From Ephemerocybe angulata (Eukaryota > Basidiomycota > Agaricomycetes > Agaricales > Psathyrellaceae): DNA of 64,000 nt. Below the pieces are notes generated by a model. It searched no databases. It worked only from the letters and a program-made list of their open reading frames with translations, and was not told the origin of the DNA. Below, piece by piece: positions 12,827 through 22,850 of this stretch. The DNA lies in the NCBI GenBank assembly GCA_013368325.1, contig JAACJK010000165.1:558001-622000 (forward strand). Direction: 5' to 3'. Position 1 is the first letter of the stretch; every line of letters starts with the position of its first letter. A program made the position numbers and the translations under genes.

Positions 12827-13704
12827 AAGCCCGCCGCTGCGTGAAGAGACGGAGGCTCGGGAACAGCAGCAGAAGCGACGGACCCATGCAGGCGGGCAGA
12901 CAGTCCGAGGATCCGAATCTCCGGGACATCGATGTAGAGCTTGTAAGCGTCGCTCCTCCATCGTCCCAGGAGTTGAATTTCGTGATCCGCAAAACCGACG
13001 GCGGCGGCGGCGGTAGCTGCCCCCCGACGAAAGCTGTGCCCTGAGAACTTTGAGGAGTCGATACCGAGACGGTCGAGGCGTGCCTTCAGGGTTGAGACGA
13101 AGTCGGTGCGTGAAAGTGGCATGCCTGGCGTGCATCCCGAGAAGAGAGGTGAATTAGAAGGGAGAGGATGAGAAATAAATAAATGCTTGAGAGCAGCCAC
13201 AGGGCATGTTATCTTCCCTGGGGCTGCGGCAATGAGGATCGAAGCGCCCTTGCGAAATGGGTCAGTCTTCGAGGCGGGGATGTCTAGGCGGATGTGAGTT
13301 GGAGCGTCGATAGAGGGCAGGAAGGTGACCGATTCGCGTGAGAGGTGCTCAGCGGGGCTGAACTGCTCCTTTGAGCCCAGAGTGAACTCGCCGCATCGCA
13401 TGAAGCCAGCCCATGCGAGTTTGATAGCGGCGTCAAAGGACGCATTGAAGGGGTCCTCCATGTCTCCCGGGATGCTTGCGAGCCCTTGGAGAATCTTGAG
13501 GGTGATGGGCTGCTTCGGGTTCCGGTCCTTTTCCCCGAAGAAGCGCTTGATACCTCTGATGGCGCGCTTGACCGTCTCGGATTCGCAGGCATCAAAGGGG
13601 AGGCCTTCGTCGACATGAAGGGAACGAAGGGCGCTGAGGTAGTTCTTGATGGTGTTGGGTTGAAGACCGCGGAACCCGAGGGAGGATACCCACTCGAGGA
13701 CCAT
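12820..13704 (-). CDS. Tyrosine recombinase of the Ngaro element
   Basis: A DIRS/Ngaro-type integrase that performs cDNA integration by site-specific recombination in the nucleus. Visible features are the core-binding part (NTIKNYLSALRSLHVDEG), the first catalytic Arg in GFMRCGEFTLG, the box II cluster GHSFRRGAATAAAAVGF (H-x-x-R), LGRWRSDAYKLYI with the Trp and the nucleophilic Tyr region. The Met at 13704 is probably not the true start: the same frame continues upstream with a typical N-terminal segment (WHGIASSTRKTYSSGQKSF) to about 13870, overlapping the RT frame. Expression probably uses the overlap or a frameshift; this is inferred. Confidence 0.85.
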   Translation of the reverse strand: MVLEWVSSLGFRGLQPNTIKNYLSALRSLHVDEGLPFDACESETVKRAIRGIKRFFGEKDRNPKQPITLKILQGLASIPGDMEDPFNASFDAAIKLAWAGFMRCGEFTLGSKEQFSPAEHLSRESVTFLPSIDAPTHIRLDIPASKTDPFRKGASILIAAAPGKITCPVAALKHLFISHPLPSNSPLFSGCTPGMPLSRTDFVSTLKARLDRLGIDSSKFSGHSFRRGAATAAAAVGFADHEIQLLGRWRSDAYKLYIDVPEIRILGLSARLHGSVASAAVPEPPSLHAAAGLA

Positions 13705-15428
13705 TCTGGGAGAAGCAGGGAGGATGGAGTTATCGGCGTTTCGGAGCTGGGGGTTGAGGCTGATGAAGTCGATGAAGGACTTTTGGCCTGAGGAGTAGGT
13801 CTTGCGAGTGCTGGATGCGATCCCATGCCAAAGAAAGAAGGCCGCTCGCTGGGAGACCCCAGCGTGCGTTTCATACCAGCTAGGTGGGACTTGGGTGAGG
13901 AGGGCTTCGGGTCGAGGTGGGGGGCGAGTGTGAACAGGCGCTTGTACTGGAAACGAGAAGCTGCGTCAGCAAGACCATTCTCGTCTGTTGGAATCCAAAC
14001 ACAAGAGTAGGAAAAAGAAAGCGCTGCTGCGAGCATCGACACCATGCGCACGAGAGACATAGACGGAGGTGAGCGCGCCGTCCCGGTTGTCAACCAAGCC
14101 ACCACCGCTTGGTTGTCACAATAGAAGACGACATGGCGATTCTTCCAGTCGTCGCCCCAGCGGAGAATAGCCTGCAGAATGGCGTAGAGCTCCTTGTACT
14201 GGATGTCTCGGGAGCGTAAGCGCCGAGGACAACGGGCGGCAAACCAGTGATTGCCGAACACACCACCAAGTCCTTTGCGCCCGCTCGCGTCGGTGTAGAC
14301 CAAGATGGGCTCGCCTGTATCGAGGCCGATAAGGCGGATCCCGTTCCACGCCGAGCTGAATGCAAGCCACCACTTGATGTCAGCTCGAGCGCCAGAGGGG
14401 ATGGAACGACAAACATGGGGATTGTCGGTAGGAAAGCGCGTCGAAAAATCGTGAAGTCGACGGATGAAGGTGCGTGCGTGAGGGATGACCTGCGCAGCAA
14501 ACTGGAGGAAGCCCGTGAGTTCCTGCAGCTCGCGAAGCGTGCAAGAACGGCGCCGAACCCACTCGTTGAGTGTGGTGCGGAGGAAGGAGAGTTTGTCGTC
14601 GGGAAGTCGCGCCTCCATTGCGCAAGAGTCAAGCTCCAAACCCAAGAAGTCGACCGTCGTGCACGGCCAAAGCGTCTTCATTTCTTGAAACCGAAGCCCA
14701 AGCTGGCGCCCAAGCGCCATAACCCACTCTACTGCTGCATTGGCGACAACCGGAGACGTGGAAGGAGAGAATGTGAGCAGGAAGTCGTCGAGGTAATGAC
14801 GAAGTCGAGCGGGGATGTGACGCTGGATGATCCAGTGGAGAGCCTCAGCGAAGAGGTTGAAGATGTAAGGCGCCGTGCGGAGGCCGAACGCCAGTACGAG
14901 CAGGTAATAAAACCTGGAGCCCCAGTCAATACCGAGGAGATGCCAATTAGACGCCCGAACAGGGACATGGCGGAAAGCGTCTTTCAAGTCGAGCTTTGCC
15001 ATGAGAGAGCCCGGCCCCGAGGTGATCAGGTCCTGGACCGCGGTCTCGAACCGATCGTACTCGATATATCCTTCCTCCTCCGGAATACCGTCGTTTACGG
15101 AAGAAGGTGAGGGCCAAGAGAGGTGATTAATGACGCGCAACTTAGCGGGGTTGCGTTTCCGTGCTACCACGCCCAGTGGCGAGCAACGGAAGTCAGGAAG
15201 TGGGGGGGACACGAACGGACCAGCTAGCTGCCCTTCCTCGATCAATGACTGAACCGACGAATCAACGAACTCGGGGTGCTCAAAAGCGGACTTGAGATTG
15301 CGACAAGCCTGATCGGTTTCGGCGCCAATAAAGCCGACGTCGGCGCCAAACTGAATGATCTGCAGTAAGGCGCCCACAAAACGACGATCAGGGTAATCAC
15401 GCAGGTAGGAATCCCAGGCGCCGAGCAC
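13284..15428 (-). CDS. Reverse transcriptase / RNase H of the Ngaro element
   Basis: The polymerase palm is clear: AKLDLKDAFRHVPV, FGLRTAPYIFNLF and the catalytic YLDDFL (canonical YxDD). The thumb/connection region is followed by an RNase H-like domain with VYTDASGRKGLGGVFG, the Glu in YKELYAILQAILRW and the Asp in VVFYCDNQAVVAW. Real RT/RH coding probably ends near 13870, because beyond that the reading becomes Ser/Pro-rich and overlaps the N-terminal coding of the recombinase in another frame. The frame extends a little upstream of 15428 towards the gag stop, so the start is uncertain; it may be made by readthrough or reinitiation. Confidence 0.88.
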   Translation of the reverse strand: MLGAWDSYLRDYPDRRFVGALLQIIQFGADVGFIGAETDQACRNLKSAFEHPEFVDSSVQSLIEEGQLAGPFVSPPLPDFRCSPLGVVARKRNPAKLRVINHLSWPSPSSVNDGIPEEEGYIEYDRFETAVQDLITSGPGSLMAKLDLKDAFRHVPVRASNWHLLGIDWGSRFYYLLVLAFGLRTAPYIFNLFAEALHWIIQRHIPARLRHYLDDFLLTFSPSTSPVVANAAVEWVMALGRQLGLRFQEMKTLWPCTTVDFLGLELDSCAMEARLPDDKLSFLRTTLNEWVRRRSCTLRELQELTGFLQFAAQVIPHARTFIRRLHDFSTRFPTDNPHVCRSIPSGARADIKWWLAFSSAWNGIRLIGLDTGEPILVYTDASGRKGLGGVFGNHWFAARCPRRLRSRDIQYKELYAILQAILRWGDDWKNRHVVFYCDNQAVVAWLTTGTARSPPSMSLVRMVSMLAAALSFSYSCVWIPTDENGLADAASRFQYKRLFTLAPHLDPKPSSPKSHLAGMKRTLGSPSERPSFFGMGSHPALARPTPQAKSPSSTSSASTPSSETPITPSSLLLPEWSSSGYPPSGSAVFNPTPSRTTSAPFVPFMSTKASPLMPANPRRSSAPSEVSSASSGKRTGTRSSPSPSRFSKGSQASRETWRTPSMRPLTPLSNSHGLASCDAASSLWAQRSSSAPLSTSHANRSPSCPLSTLQLTSA

Positions 15429-15698
15429 AAGAGGAGAAGAGACTGATAACGAGTTGTGATTGGGTGGAAGCAGAGAATTACATCGAGGGTCCGTATTAGG
15501 TCGAAGGGGAGGTAAGGTAGGTGATGGGGGAAATAGCTGAAAGTGCGGAAGTGATTCGAAGAGCGGATCGGGAGAGAGCGAAGGTGAAGGAAGCGAAACG
15601 GGAAGCGATGGGGAGGGGGGATCCGGTGCCGGTGGCTGCAGGCTCGGGCCAGCAGCGTGAACTGGTTTCGTGAGGCGACGACTGGCCCTGCCGGATCC

Positions 15699-17000
15699 CT
15701 ATTTCGCCTTGCACGCGTGTTGCCCGTGGTCGGTGCTGTTGCACTTGCGGCACTTGTGGATGCGACCGTTGGGACACGGGGTGGCTGAGCAGTGACCCTT
15801 GTTGTAGTCCCAACAGACCTGCTGCGTGATGGGGAGCGATGCGGCCGACTTGTCGCTGGACTTCGATCCCGATCCGCCTCCCGTACTCCTGCCCTTATCC
15901 CTGACCTCCCATCCTACCAACGTATCGGCCATCAGGTCGATGTCCTTCTTCCCCCATCCCGAGTAGTCACCCTCCTCCATGTCGACGAGGCGCGCATCGT
16001 GAAAGCGAGAGTGGTAGCGGACGACGGCCTCCCACTGGTAGCGCGTGCTGAGATCGATTATGTGGGAAACGTAGAGCATGCCGCCGCGCATGACCTGGAG
16101 GACGTCGAGAGCGGATCCGCTGGTGGCAGCGAACGCGCCGAGGACTTGAAAGTAGGTGAGGAGGGGGACGACGAGGTCGAAGACTGATTTGTAGCGAAGG
16201 GAGGAGCTGGTGGAGGCTTTTCCCTTTGTGTCGATGGCAAGGGGGCGTCCGTGGAAGTCGAGTTTGCCGAGGTCATCCGGAGCGAGGTGGTGGCGCATGA
16301 TGTCGAGCAGCAGCGACGACTTAACGTCGGGAAACTGAGTGCGAAGGGACTTACTCTCAGTAGGGGCTGAGCCGGTAAAGGGAGGGGGCTTGAAATCTTC
16401 ATGACGCGCCGAGGATTGCTCGGCGGAGATGTAACCGTGCTTCTGATTGAGCTCGAGTTGAGCGATGAGCTTCGCTTGCGCTTCCATGTACTTCGTGAGG
16501 AGTTCGGCGCTGTCCAGGACAGGTGGCTTGGGTGGTGGAGGGGAAGAATCTTCGCCGGAACCCATTGTGGAAGGTGAGGTTGGGCGGCTGGAGGCCGGAG
16601 TGGTGGGAGTAGACGTGACGGGCGGTGGATTCGGGGCCCTCAAGGCAGAATCCTTTGGGAGGAAGCGACCGGTGACGGGATCGCGTGGAGGAGAGTTCTT
16701 CTTGGCCGTGACTGCAGACGGCGCGAAGGAAGAAAGAAAAAAGCTCGCTATCGAGCGATGAGGATGGTGGAATGAAAGAGGGCGAGAGATCGCGTACCTA
16801 TCGAGCGATGAGGATGGTGGAATGAAAGAGGGCGAGGAGAGAATGCCACCAGGGCGAACGATAAGTATACATCGGAGACAAAGAAACGAAAGAGAAAGAG
16901 AAATGTGAACGAGGCATGAACGAGGCGCGCCGACGCGTCTTCGCTTAGATAAGATGCGGCGGCGCGTGATGATGGGTCGCTTGGCATAGACCCCGGTCAA
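15699..17000 (-). CDS. Gag-like protein of the Ngaro element
   Basis: An open frame of about 433 residues whose C-terminus carries a Cys/His cluster (VCWDYNKGHCSATPCP, then HKCRKCNSTDHGQHACKAK), a nucleic-acid-binding zinc-finger pattern typical of the first open frame of these elements. The first ~90 codons lie inside repeat A1 and may be untranslated; a more likely start is just inside the unique region. The middle is a helical region with DVKSSLLLDIMRHHLAP and is rich in charged residues. Confidence 0.7.
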   Translation of the reverse strand: MTGVYAKRPIITRRRILSKRRRVGAPRSCLVHISLSLSFLCLRCILIVRPGGILSSPSFIPPSSSLDRYAISRPLSFHHPHRSIASFFLSSFAPSAVTAKKNSPPRDPVTGRFLPKDSALRAPNPPPVTSTPTTPASSRPTSPSTMGSGEDSSPPPPKPPVLDSAELLTKYMEAQAKLIAQLELNQKHGYISAEQSSARHEDFKPPPFTGSAPTESKSLRTQFPDVKSSLLLDIMRHHLAPDDLGKLDFHGRPLAIDTKGKASTSSSLRYKSVFDLVVPLLTYFQVLGAFAATSGSALDVLQVMRGGMLYVSHIIDLSTRYQWEAVVRYHSRFHDARLVDMEEGDYSGWGKKDIDLMADTLVGWEVRDKGRSTGGGSGSKSSDKSAASLPITQQVCWDYNKGHCSATPCPNGRIHKCRKCNSTDHGQHACKAK

Positions 17001-17019
17001 ATGTGTTTGACCGTCTCAT
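16728..17019 (-). repeat. Ngaro A1 repeat
   Basis: A 292-bp repeat matching 12372-12663 at every base I compared. It forms the element's 5' end, and the PMT2 sequence resumes at 17020 (ATGGATGCTCG). From 17481 to 18248 no gene is supported. Confidence 0.85.
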
Positions 17020-18248
17020 ATGGATGCTCGTAAGTCCGCCTTCCTCTCGGGATGAACCTATAACTGATGGAGTGCGTAGGTGAATGGGACCACTTCCTAT
17101 ACGTAGGCAAGACCGCGTTCTTTGAATGGGCGTTCCACTACGTGCCGTTCCTCATCATGGGCCGAGTGACGTACCTGCACCACTACCTCCCGACGCTGTA
17201 CTTCGCCGTGCTCATGTTCGGGCACGTCCTCGACCACTTCATCTTTTCGTCGCGCCGCTTCTCGACGAGGACGAAGGCGACTGCGTTTGGTGTACTTGTG
17301 TCAGACCTTGCTGCGACGTTCTGGTGGTTTAGTGGTGTGGCGTTGGGGATTGACGGGCCTGTGAATGAGTATTGGGGTTTGAAGTGGAGAAAGGTGCGTT
17401 CAATTTGTGTGACCTGGGGATGACTTGTTGACTTGTATTATTCCCAGACGTGGAATATTTACAATGTATCGATTGGCTAGCTAATTCAAAACGTCCGTGC
17501 CTCGAGGATTGGAATTTACGGCGCCGGTCTCTATGATTAGTGGAGGTCCACTCTACACGAAGGTACGCTTGGGTCTGGGAGTCCTCCAGGTGGGGGGCAG
17601 GGGTGAACACCCGACGTCTGACCCAAACCCACCGAGGGCTATCCGTTTATTACATGCCCCTCGCACTTCATGAAACCCATCGCCGATGATCGCGACACTC
17701 TCGAGACCTCGCTGCGTGAGTTCCTGATCCCTTGATATTTTGAGCTTTCGGTCACCTTTATCACCGCCAGGGTAGAAAATGCGCTTCAAGAAGCCCCCAG
17801 ATTTACTCACCGTTTCGCCAGCCTGGGGTCACGGTGCCGTCAAGGATACCTGAGTCGGCTCCCCATCCTCAGCTTCTGGTTATTCGCATCAACGTCGCCC
17901 TTTAGCTTCGTCTCTCATTTCGCCCAGTCGGACGAAAAGGTGAAAAGCGCAAACTGTCGTACTATGGTGCCAGCCTGAGGGATGCGGGAGCCTGTCTCAA
18001 CGGATAGGCCTGCGATGCCTCAGACCCTTGGCTTAGGGAACGCCCATGCATCCAGATTTCATTGATGACTATTCATACATGTGCCGTAACACGGATGCAA
18101 GTACCTCGAGGCCTTGGCCCTCGACGGTGTTCGACAAATGATGCCTCATTGCGGGCACACATCAAACTTCATTCATCCTGCCAAGGAGATTCATTCGTGT
18201 TTTGGATGACGCCTGGTATGCACGAGGACTCCTCCGTCTCATGTCCCT

Positions 18249-18256
18249 ATATCACA
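18249..18256 (+). promoter_or_regulatory. Core promoter of ankyrin gene B
   Basis: TATATCAC lies 69 nt before the ATG at 18318, matching the element in paralogues A and C. Confidence 0.5.
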
Positions 18257-18317
18257 CTGGCCCTCAATTCGTTCGGGATTCATTGACCCCCCATTCTTCT
18301 CTCGCAACTCGCCTACC

Positions 18318-21011
18318 ATGGCCACGGCGATTATCCTGTGCAAAATCCCGGCGAATCCAGACATTGCGGGCATCGGCGTCCGCATTGCAATCTACGCCCA
18401 GAACCTTCTCTGCTTCTTCCCAGCTTTCTGGGCACTCCTCGATGGAAAAGTGACCGAAACCGAACTGGAATCCGCCGAGACCCAGGCAACAACCAACCTC
18501 GTCCTCGCATTCGCCATCCTTATCTCCTCCATGGTTCAGGCCACGACATTGGGATTGACTAGCTACCACGCCAGCATCGTCCTTAGCATGTCGTGGATGA
18601 ACAACACGAACGCGTTCATCTACTTCCTGCTCTACGTCCAGCACAAGAGTCAATCTATCTCGGGTTCCGGACACGTTGTGGAGCCCACCTTCCGTGCATG
18701 GGCGAGGCATATCAGATGCTCGTTCCTTCCCGGTACGCACTGTGGATATAGTTATATCGATTTCGGCTGACAAGGCTGTCTACATCAGGGACGAACACAG
18801 GGCAGGTAAGCCATACCTCGGGTGCGGAATCCGGGCAGTCTGGCGGGCCCTCTGTGCAGGCCGTAGGCAACGAGACTGGGATGTGTGAGTCACAAGCTTC
18901 CTAAACTGTTCTTGTTGCCCGTAAACTGACCTCTCCATTGACGATAACAGCGGCGCTCCCAAGCCCAGGTGCAAGGCCCGAGAGGGGGGATGGATCGGCC
19001 CCGGGTGCTCCCTCCAACGAAGAGATAGGCACTGAACGTCAAAAAGGTAAGTCGCATACCTTCGAATCGGTTGCGTCTAGCTCATCAAGTAAACCAGAGA
19101 ACATCGTCGACGCACGCACGGCTGCTAAGAATCTCGTCAAGCGTTACGTCTTGCCCTTGGGTTCACTCCATCTGAGCCTTATGGCTGCGCTAGGGTTGTG
19201 GCTTTGGAGCGACATTCGCGGTTTCGGGAACATGCGGGACACGGCGAACAACTGCGCGGCGGAGCATGCCCTCATATCGATTATCGGTACCCATATTCCA
19301 TTTGCATCGGGGGCACTGCGGATCGTCTCCTTCGTCATCTACAGTCTCTTTCTGGTTCCAGGGCTCAACCTCCTCCTCCCTATAGTGGTGTTCCTTGGTT
19401 TCCACTATTGTGCTCGGGGTTCACCTCCAACGATCATAAAGCCAGGCCCGGTTCCCAGAATACGGAGAAGAATGAGCTTTTGGGAGCGCATTCGTCAGCG
19501 CATTTGTGATCCTCCAGTCCGCTGGGCCCAGAAGTTCATCGCGCGGTGGTGGGGTGTGGTTCCGCCTATTCTCGGCTTGGTCTTCCTGTTGGCCATCAAC
19601 CTAGTCTTCATCATCGACATCGAGCTCACACTGAAGCAGAATGCACACCTCCAGGATCCCGACGAAGCCAAGTGGGGGTTTGGCCAAATCCTGGCAATCC
19701 TTCTGCTGTTCATGCCCCTTCGTGATCTTGCCGAGGCCCTTCTTGCCCGTAAGATGCAAAAAGAAATGAACCTGGGTCTCGAGAGCGCCGTCAACCAAAA
19801 GCAATGGGATGCAGTCCTTGCATTTGTTGCAAGGGGGGCAGATCCCAATATTGATATGCGAGGTGTGTCTCCACTTCATTCGAGACCACGATATTACGAC
19901 TAAGCAAGAGACCGGCTTATCAGGAGAAACCACCGCAATCCGAGCCGCATACCTTTCTGATAGAGTGGACGTCGTTAAGGCACTATTGGATGCAGGTTCA
20001 GATCCAAATACTGAACGTAGGTACCGAACACTGCACTTGTAAACGAGAACTTATCTTCACTTATCAGCCGGCCCAAAGAGGGAGACAGAGATCATTCAGA
20101 GGGAGAATAAAGCCTGCCTCCAGCTCCTGCGAAACTATGAAAATCATTTTCTGGGTCCGTCCTTTATTAAATGTCACATTTGTCTCACTGCTGATGCTTT
20201 TACCCATTTAGATGGAACATCTGCGCTGCAGACGATGATTGATGAAAAATATTATGCCGGGGCTAAGCTCCTTCTCGCCATGCCTGGGACGGAGGTTAAC
20301 AATGCCATGCCCAACACCCGAGGTCAAACACGCATGATACTTGCGGCCAGGGACGGCCACGAAGCTGTTGTCAAACTCCTTCTCGCCGCGCCTGGGATCG
20401 ACGTCAATGCGCCAGACGCCCGTGGGCGGACACCCGTGAGCTTTGCGGCCAAGAAGGGCCACGAAGCAGTTGTCAAGCTCCTTCTCGCCGCGCCCGGGAT
20501 CGACGTCAACGCCCCAGACACCGATGGGAGGACACCCTTGAGATTTGCGGCTAGCTTCGGCCGCGAAGCTGTTGTCAAGCTCCTTCTCGCCGCGCCTGGG
20601 ATTGACGCCAACGCGCCAGACACCAACGATGGGTGGACACCCTTGATATCTGCGGTCTGGAACAATAAAAGAGGTCCTGTCAAGCTCCTCCTTGCTGCGC
20701 CTGGGATAGAAGTCAATGCAGCGGACACCAGTGGGTGGACGGCCTTGACCTGGGCTGCCTTTCGAGGTAGAGAAGCTATTGTCCAGGACCTCTGCGCAGT
20801 TCCCGAAATTATCGTAGATGTAGCTGACGTCAAGCAGCGGCTTGAAAATCCACCTGAAGGCATGGCTTGGAAGTATCCGGGTCCAGCATCAAAGGATGAG
20901 CAAGACAAGTGTGTGCGGATATTGAAAGAGTTTGTGGGATCGAAAGGGGGCGGGGATCAGGATGGATCAGAAGGAGGCGAACCTAGTGGAGGACAAAGGG
21001 ACGACCCGTAG
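18318..21011 (+). CDS. Polytopic membrane protein with C-terminal ankyrin array (paralogue B)
   Basis: Same architecture as gene A: N-terminal PANPDIAGIGVRIAIYAQ block with about three hydrophobic segments, a variable Ser/Gly/Pro-rich linker across small exons (about 18733-19100, splice sites uncertain), then a second hydrophobic block (LGSLHLSLMAALGLWLW, LVFLLAINLVFIIDIEL) and FGQILAILLLFMPLRDL. Introns near the ankyrin part are 19863-19923, 20017-20067 and 20155-20211. The array has only about six 34-residue units (A about ten, C about eight). One unit carries an extra residue (APDTNDGWTPL). The C-terminus retains a tail after EAIVQDLCAVPE that is lost in A and C, so B is the most complete family member. 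No disabling mutation was seen. Confidence 0.75.
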
Positions 21012-22850
21012 GCGAGGTGTATTATTAAGTTCGGATTGTAACGTGGACCCGTCTCTATATCTTTCTATCATGACCAGTACTGCCGTATGGTCCTCTCTGT
21101 GTTTATTTTATCCCAATTTCCTGTAACGAACATTTGACGAACCAACTCAGAGATTGTTGTTCACGGCTTCAAGCTCAGCTCAATTTCCCTCCAGCATTAC
21201 ACGTGGAGGTGCTGTCCCGCGCGAAGAATATATACATGCTTCGTGGCACCCATTGCCCAACTTAAATGATATGATCCACCCCTACGCGTACGGCCTACCA
21301 CAGCTTAACAGCCTCAGTCATCCATCTGTGCGCTTGTTTACCCTCTGACATACAGTTCAGGTACGATCCAAAGGCATGGGACGTGGAATCTCGCTGAATG
21401 GACGGTAAAGCTCGACGGGCGCTTAAATGAGCAGCACCAAGAATATGCGTAATAAAGAACAACAAGCGAAGAAATAGGCGTAAATCTACTACGTAACCAT
21501 GCACGAATGGGAGGGTACGTCTCGCAGATATACTAAAATACCAGCTGCTTTCGCTCGGAAGGCTGCGTCCACCGCCGATCCTTGCCAGCCCAATCCCAGA
21601 ATGCCTGTCTTCGTTGTGAGTGCTCTTGTTTTCCCTAAATCAAATTCTTGTGAGCTTAATTGTGTCTGGTTGGACCCGAAGCGAGATAGCTAGTCCTACC
21701 TTGAAGCATGAACTCTCGAAACAACGCGAAGCTATGTCCACAAGCGTAGTTGCAGATCCCGAGGGATCTAGAGGATTGTTAGCCCTGAGATAGGATCATA
21801 AATAGGATCATAAATAGGAATGTAGTTTACACCTACCGAGAATACTCGAGTATTGCATCGAGAGCCAAGACGCTCCCCGGCGCGCGGGCGCCTATGCATT
21901 CTCAGGCGCTAACCTCCCGATGCTACTATATCTTCACAGAATACGCGCTGCGATACGTAAACCATTCAGTCAATCTACGCAGAATCGTGACTCGCCACGC
22001 CTCCCCCATCGGTCCCACCAACCATCCGTAGACGTTCAGAAGAAGGAGGGGCCATGCCGTGCGCTCCCTCTCGGCGCTCGCCTCGTGACAATCGTGCGTT
22101 CGCCCCTTCCGCCCTCGGGCCTCGACTCTGGTTGCTCCGACGCTCCAGAGTACTCCTTAAATCCAGCAATCGCATCGTATTGGGTGTTACGCTGGGCCAG
22201 CCCGAGGGAGTGGACGGTCGACGGTTGTGCCGGGTTGGGCATACCGCCCCATCGGCGTGGTACCCCTACGAACACGAATTCTCGGCCTCTCGTATCCCAT
22301 TCGTGCCCCCTGCCACATTCCACCTGTCCCGTCATGAGCTTCGTCCGTTTTGCCTGCGCTTCCTCTGATGATTCCCGCCTTCTCCTTTTCGACTTCGCTG
22401 ATTTCTGACCCGCGTCATGGGGGGTTGGTGGAGGGGTGGTAGTGGGGCAGGGGCATCTTCGTGCGCATTTCCAACTGCAGTGAAGAGGTGGTCGTAGATG
22501 GATTGCATACGTTGTCGGGGTACCCATTCGAGACGTTGTTCAGGGCGGCGAAGGGGCGTTGAAGCGGTGGGGGTGCAGAAGAAACCGACTGCGCGGTAAG
22601 CGCGAGAAGAGACATTGTTGAAGGGTGGAGGCGACGTCAACCATGCCATCCCCGGGTTAACAGATTCCGGGACACTGTTTGCGGAGTTGAGGGGAGTAAA
22701 GAGCAGGAGGAGGGTTGAGACTGATCGGGATATCGGGGGCATTCAATGTTCGAGCAGGAAGAGGCGAAGAATGAGGTGGTGCCGTTGGTTGTCCTTTATT
22801 AAGGCGGTCGAGAATGAGTATTCTGGTGCATAGTTAGCGAGAGAGGGTCT
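20990..22850. repeat. Segmental duplication arm 2 (flank of gene B)
   Basis: Collinear with 4430-5930. Shared blocks include GGTGCTGTCCCGC (near 21211), CTCGACGGGCGCTTAAATG (near 21412), CAGATATACTAAAATACC (near 21527), GATCTAGAGGATTGTTAGCC (near 21767) and the minus-strand Pro/Ser-rich frame at 22332-22742. No intact gene is recognised; that frame continues further than its arm-1 counterpart but has no known domain. Confidence 0.65.

Larger units (their letters stand above)
12082..17019 (-). mobile_element. Ngaro-type (DIRS order) tyrosine-recombinase retrotransposon
   Basis: On the minus strand the order is A1 (17019-16728), gag, RT/RNase H, tyrosine recombinase, B1 (12826-12662), A2 (12663-12372) and B2 (12246-12082). 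This split direct repeat layout, with A1 at the 5' end and B1-A2-B2 at the 3' end, is the Ngaro signature. There are no LTRs, no DDE integrase and no obvious target duplication, as expected for recombinase-mediated insertion. All main reading frames are open. The 292-bp A copies appear identical base for base and the 165-bp B copies are equal in length and apparently identical, implying a recent insertion. Basidiomycete Ngaro elements are established; the specific family is not assigned here. Confidence 0.9.
10173..17480 (+). pseudogene. PMT2: Protein O-mannosyltransferase, PMT2-type, decayed and split by Ngaro
   Basis: PMT enzymes transfer mannose from dolichyl-phosphate mannose to Ser/Thr of secretory proteins in the ER membrane. 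The 5' part (10173-12081) encodes VVWDEVHFGKL and [20 protein letters not shown], the first luminal loop with its acidic motif. It continues with DFYKNP, the MIR-domain region (FGSRVTLKN, LHSHVQTYP, GDNHDYWQVE-like WNLTVEDNHDYWQVE) and WWGSTISLGVALLTF. The 3' part (17067-17480) encodes GEWDHFLYVGKTAFF and YVPFLIMGRVTYLHHYLP, with a last exon reading TWNIYN before a TAG at 17478. Between them sits a complete Ngaro element. Independent damage includes in-frame stops replacing Trp codons (TGA at 10991, TAG at 11730), frameshifts near 11090 and a missing short block after FLRDFW near 11850. The gene is therefore dead regardless of the insertion. The 5' end before 10173 is unresolved. Confidence 0.85.

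Noticed and set aside
13284..13860. C-terminal tail of the RT frame as a separate domain
   Set aside because: It is Ser/Pro-rich only because it is the shadow of the recombinase N-terminus in another frame.
14247..15110. Plus-strand open frame of 287 codons in the Ngaro element
   Set aside because: Antisense to the RT palm; Glu/Arg-rich composition explained by the sense codons.
12082..17019. LTR retrotransposon
   Set aside because: The direct repeats are split (A1 ... B1-A2-B2) and a tyrosine recombinase replaces the DDE integrase.
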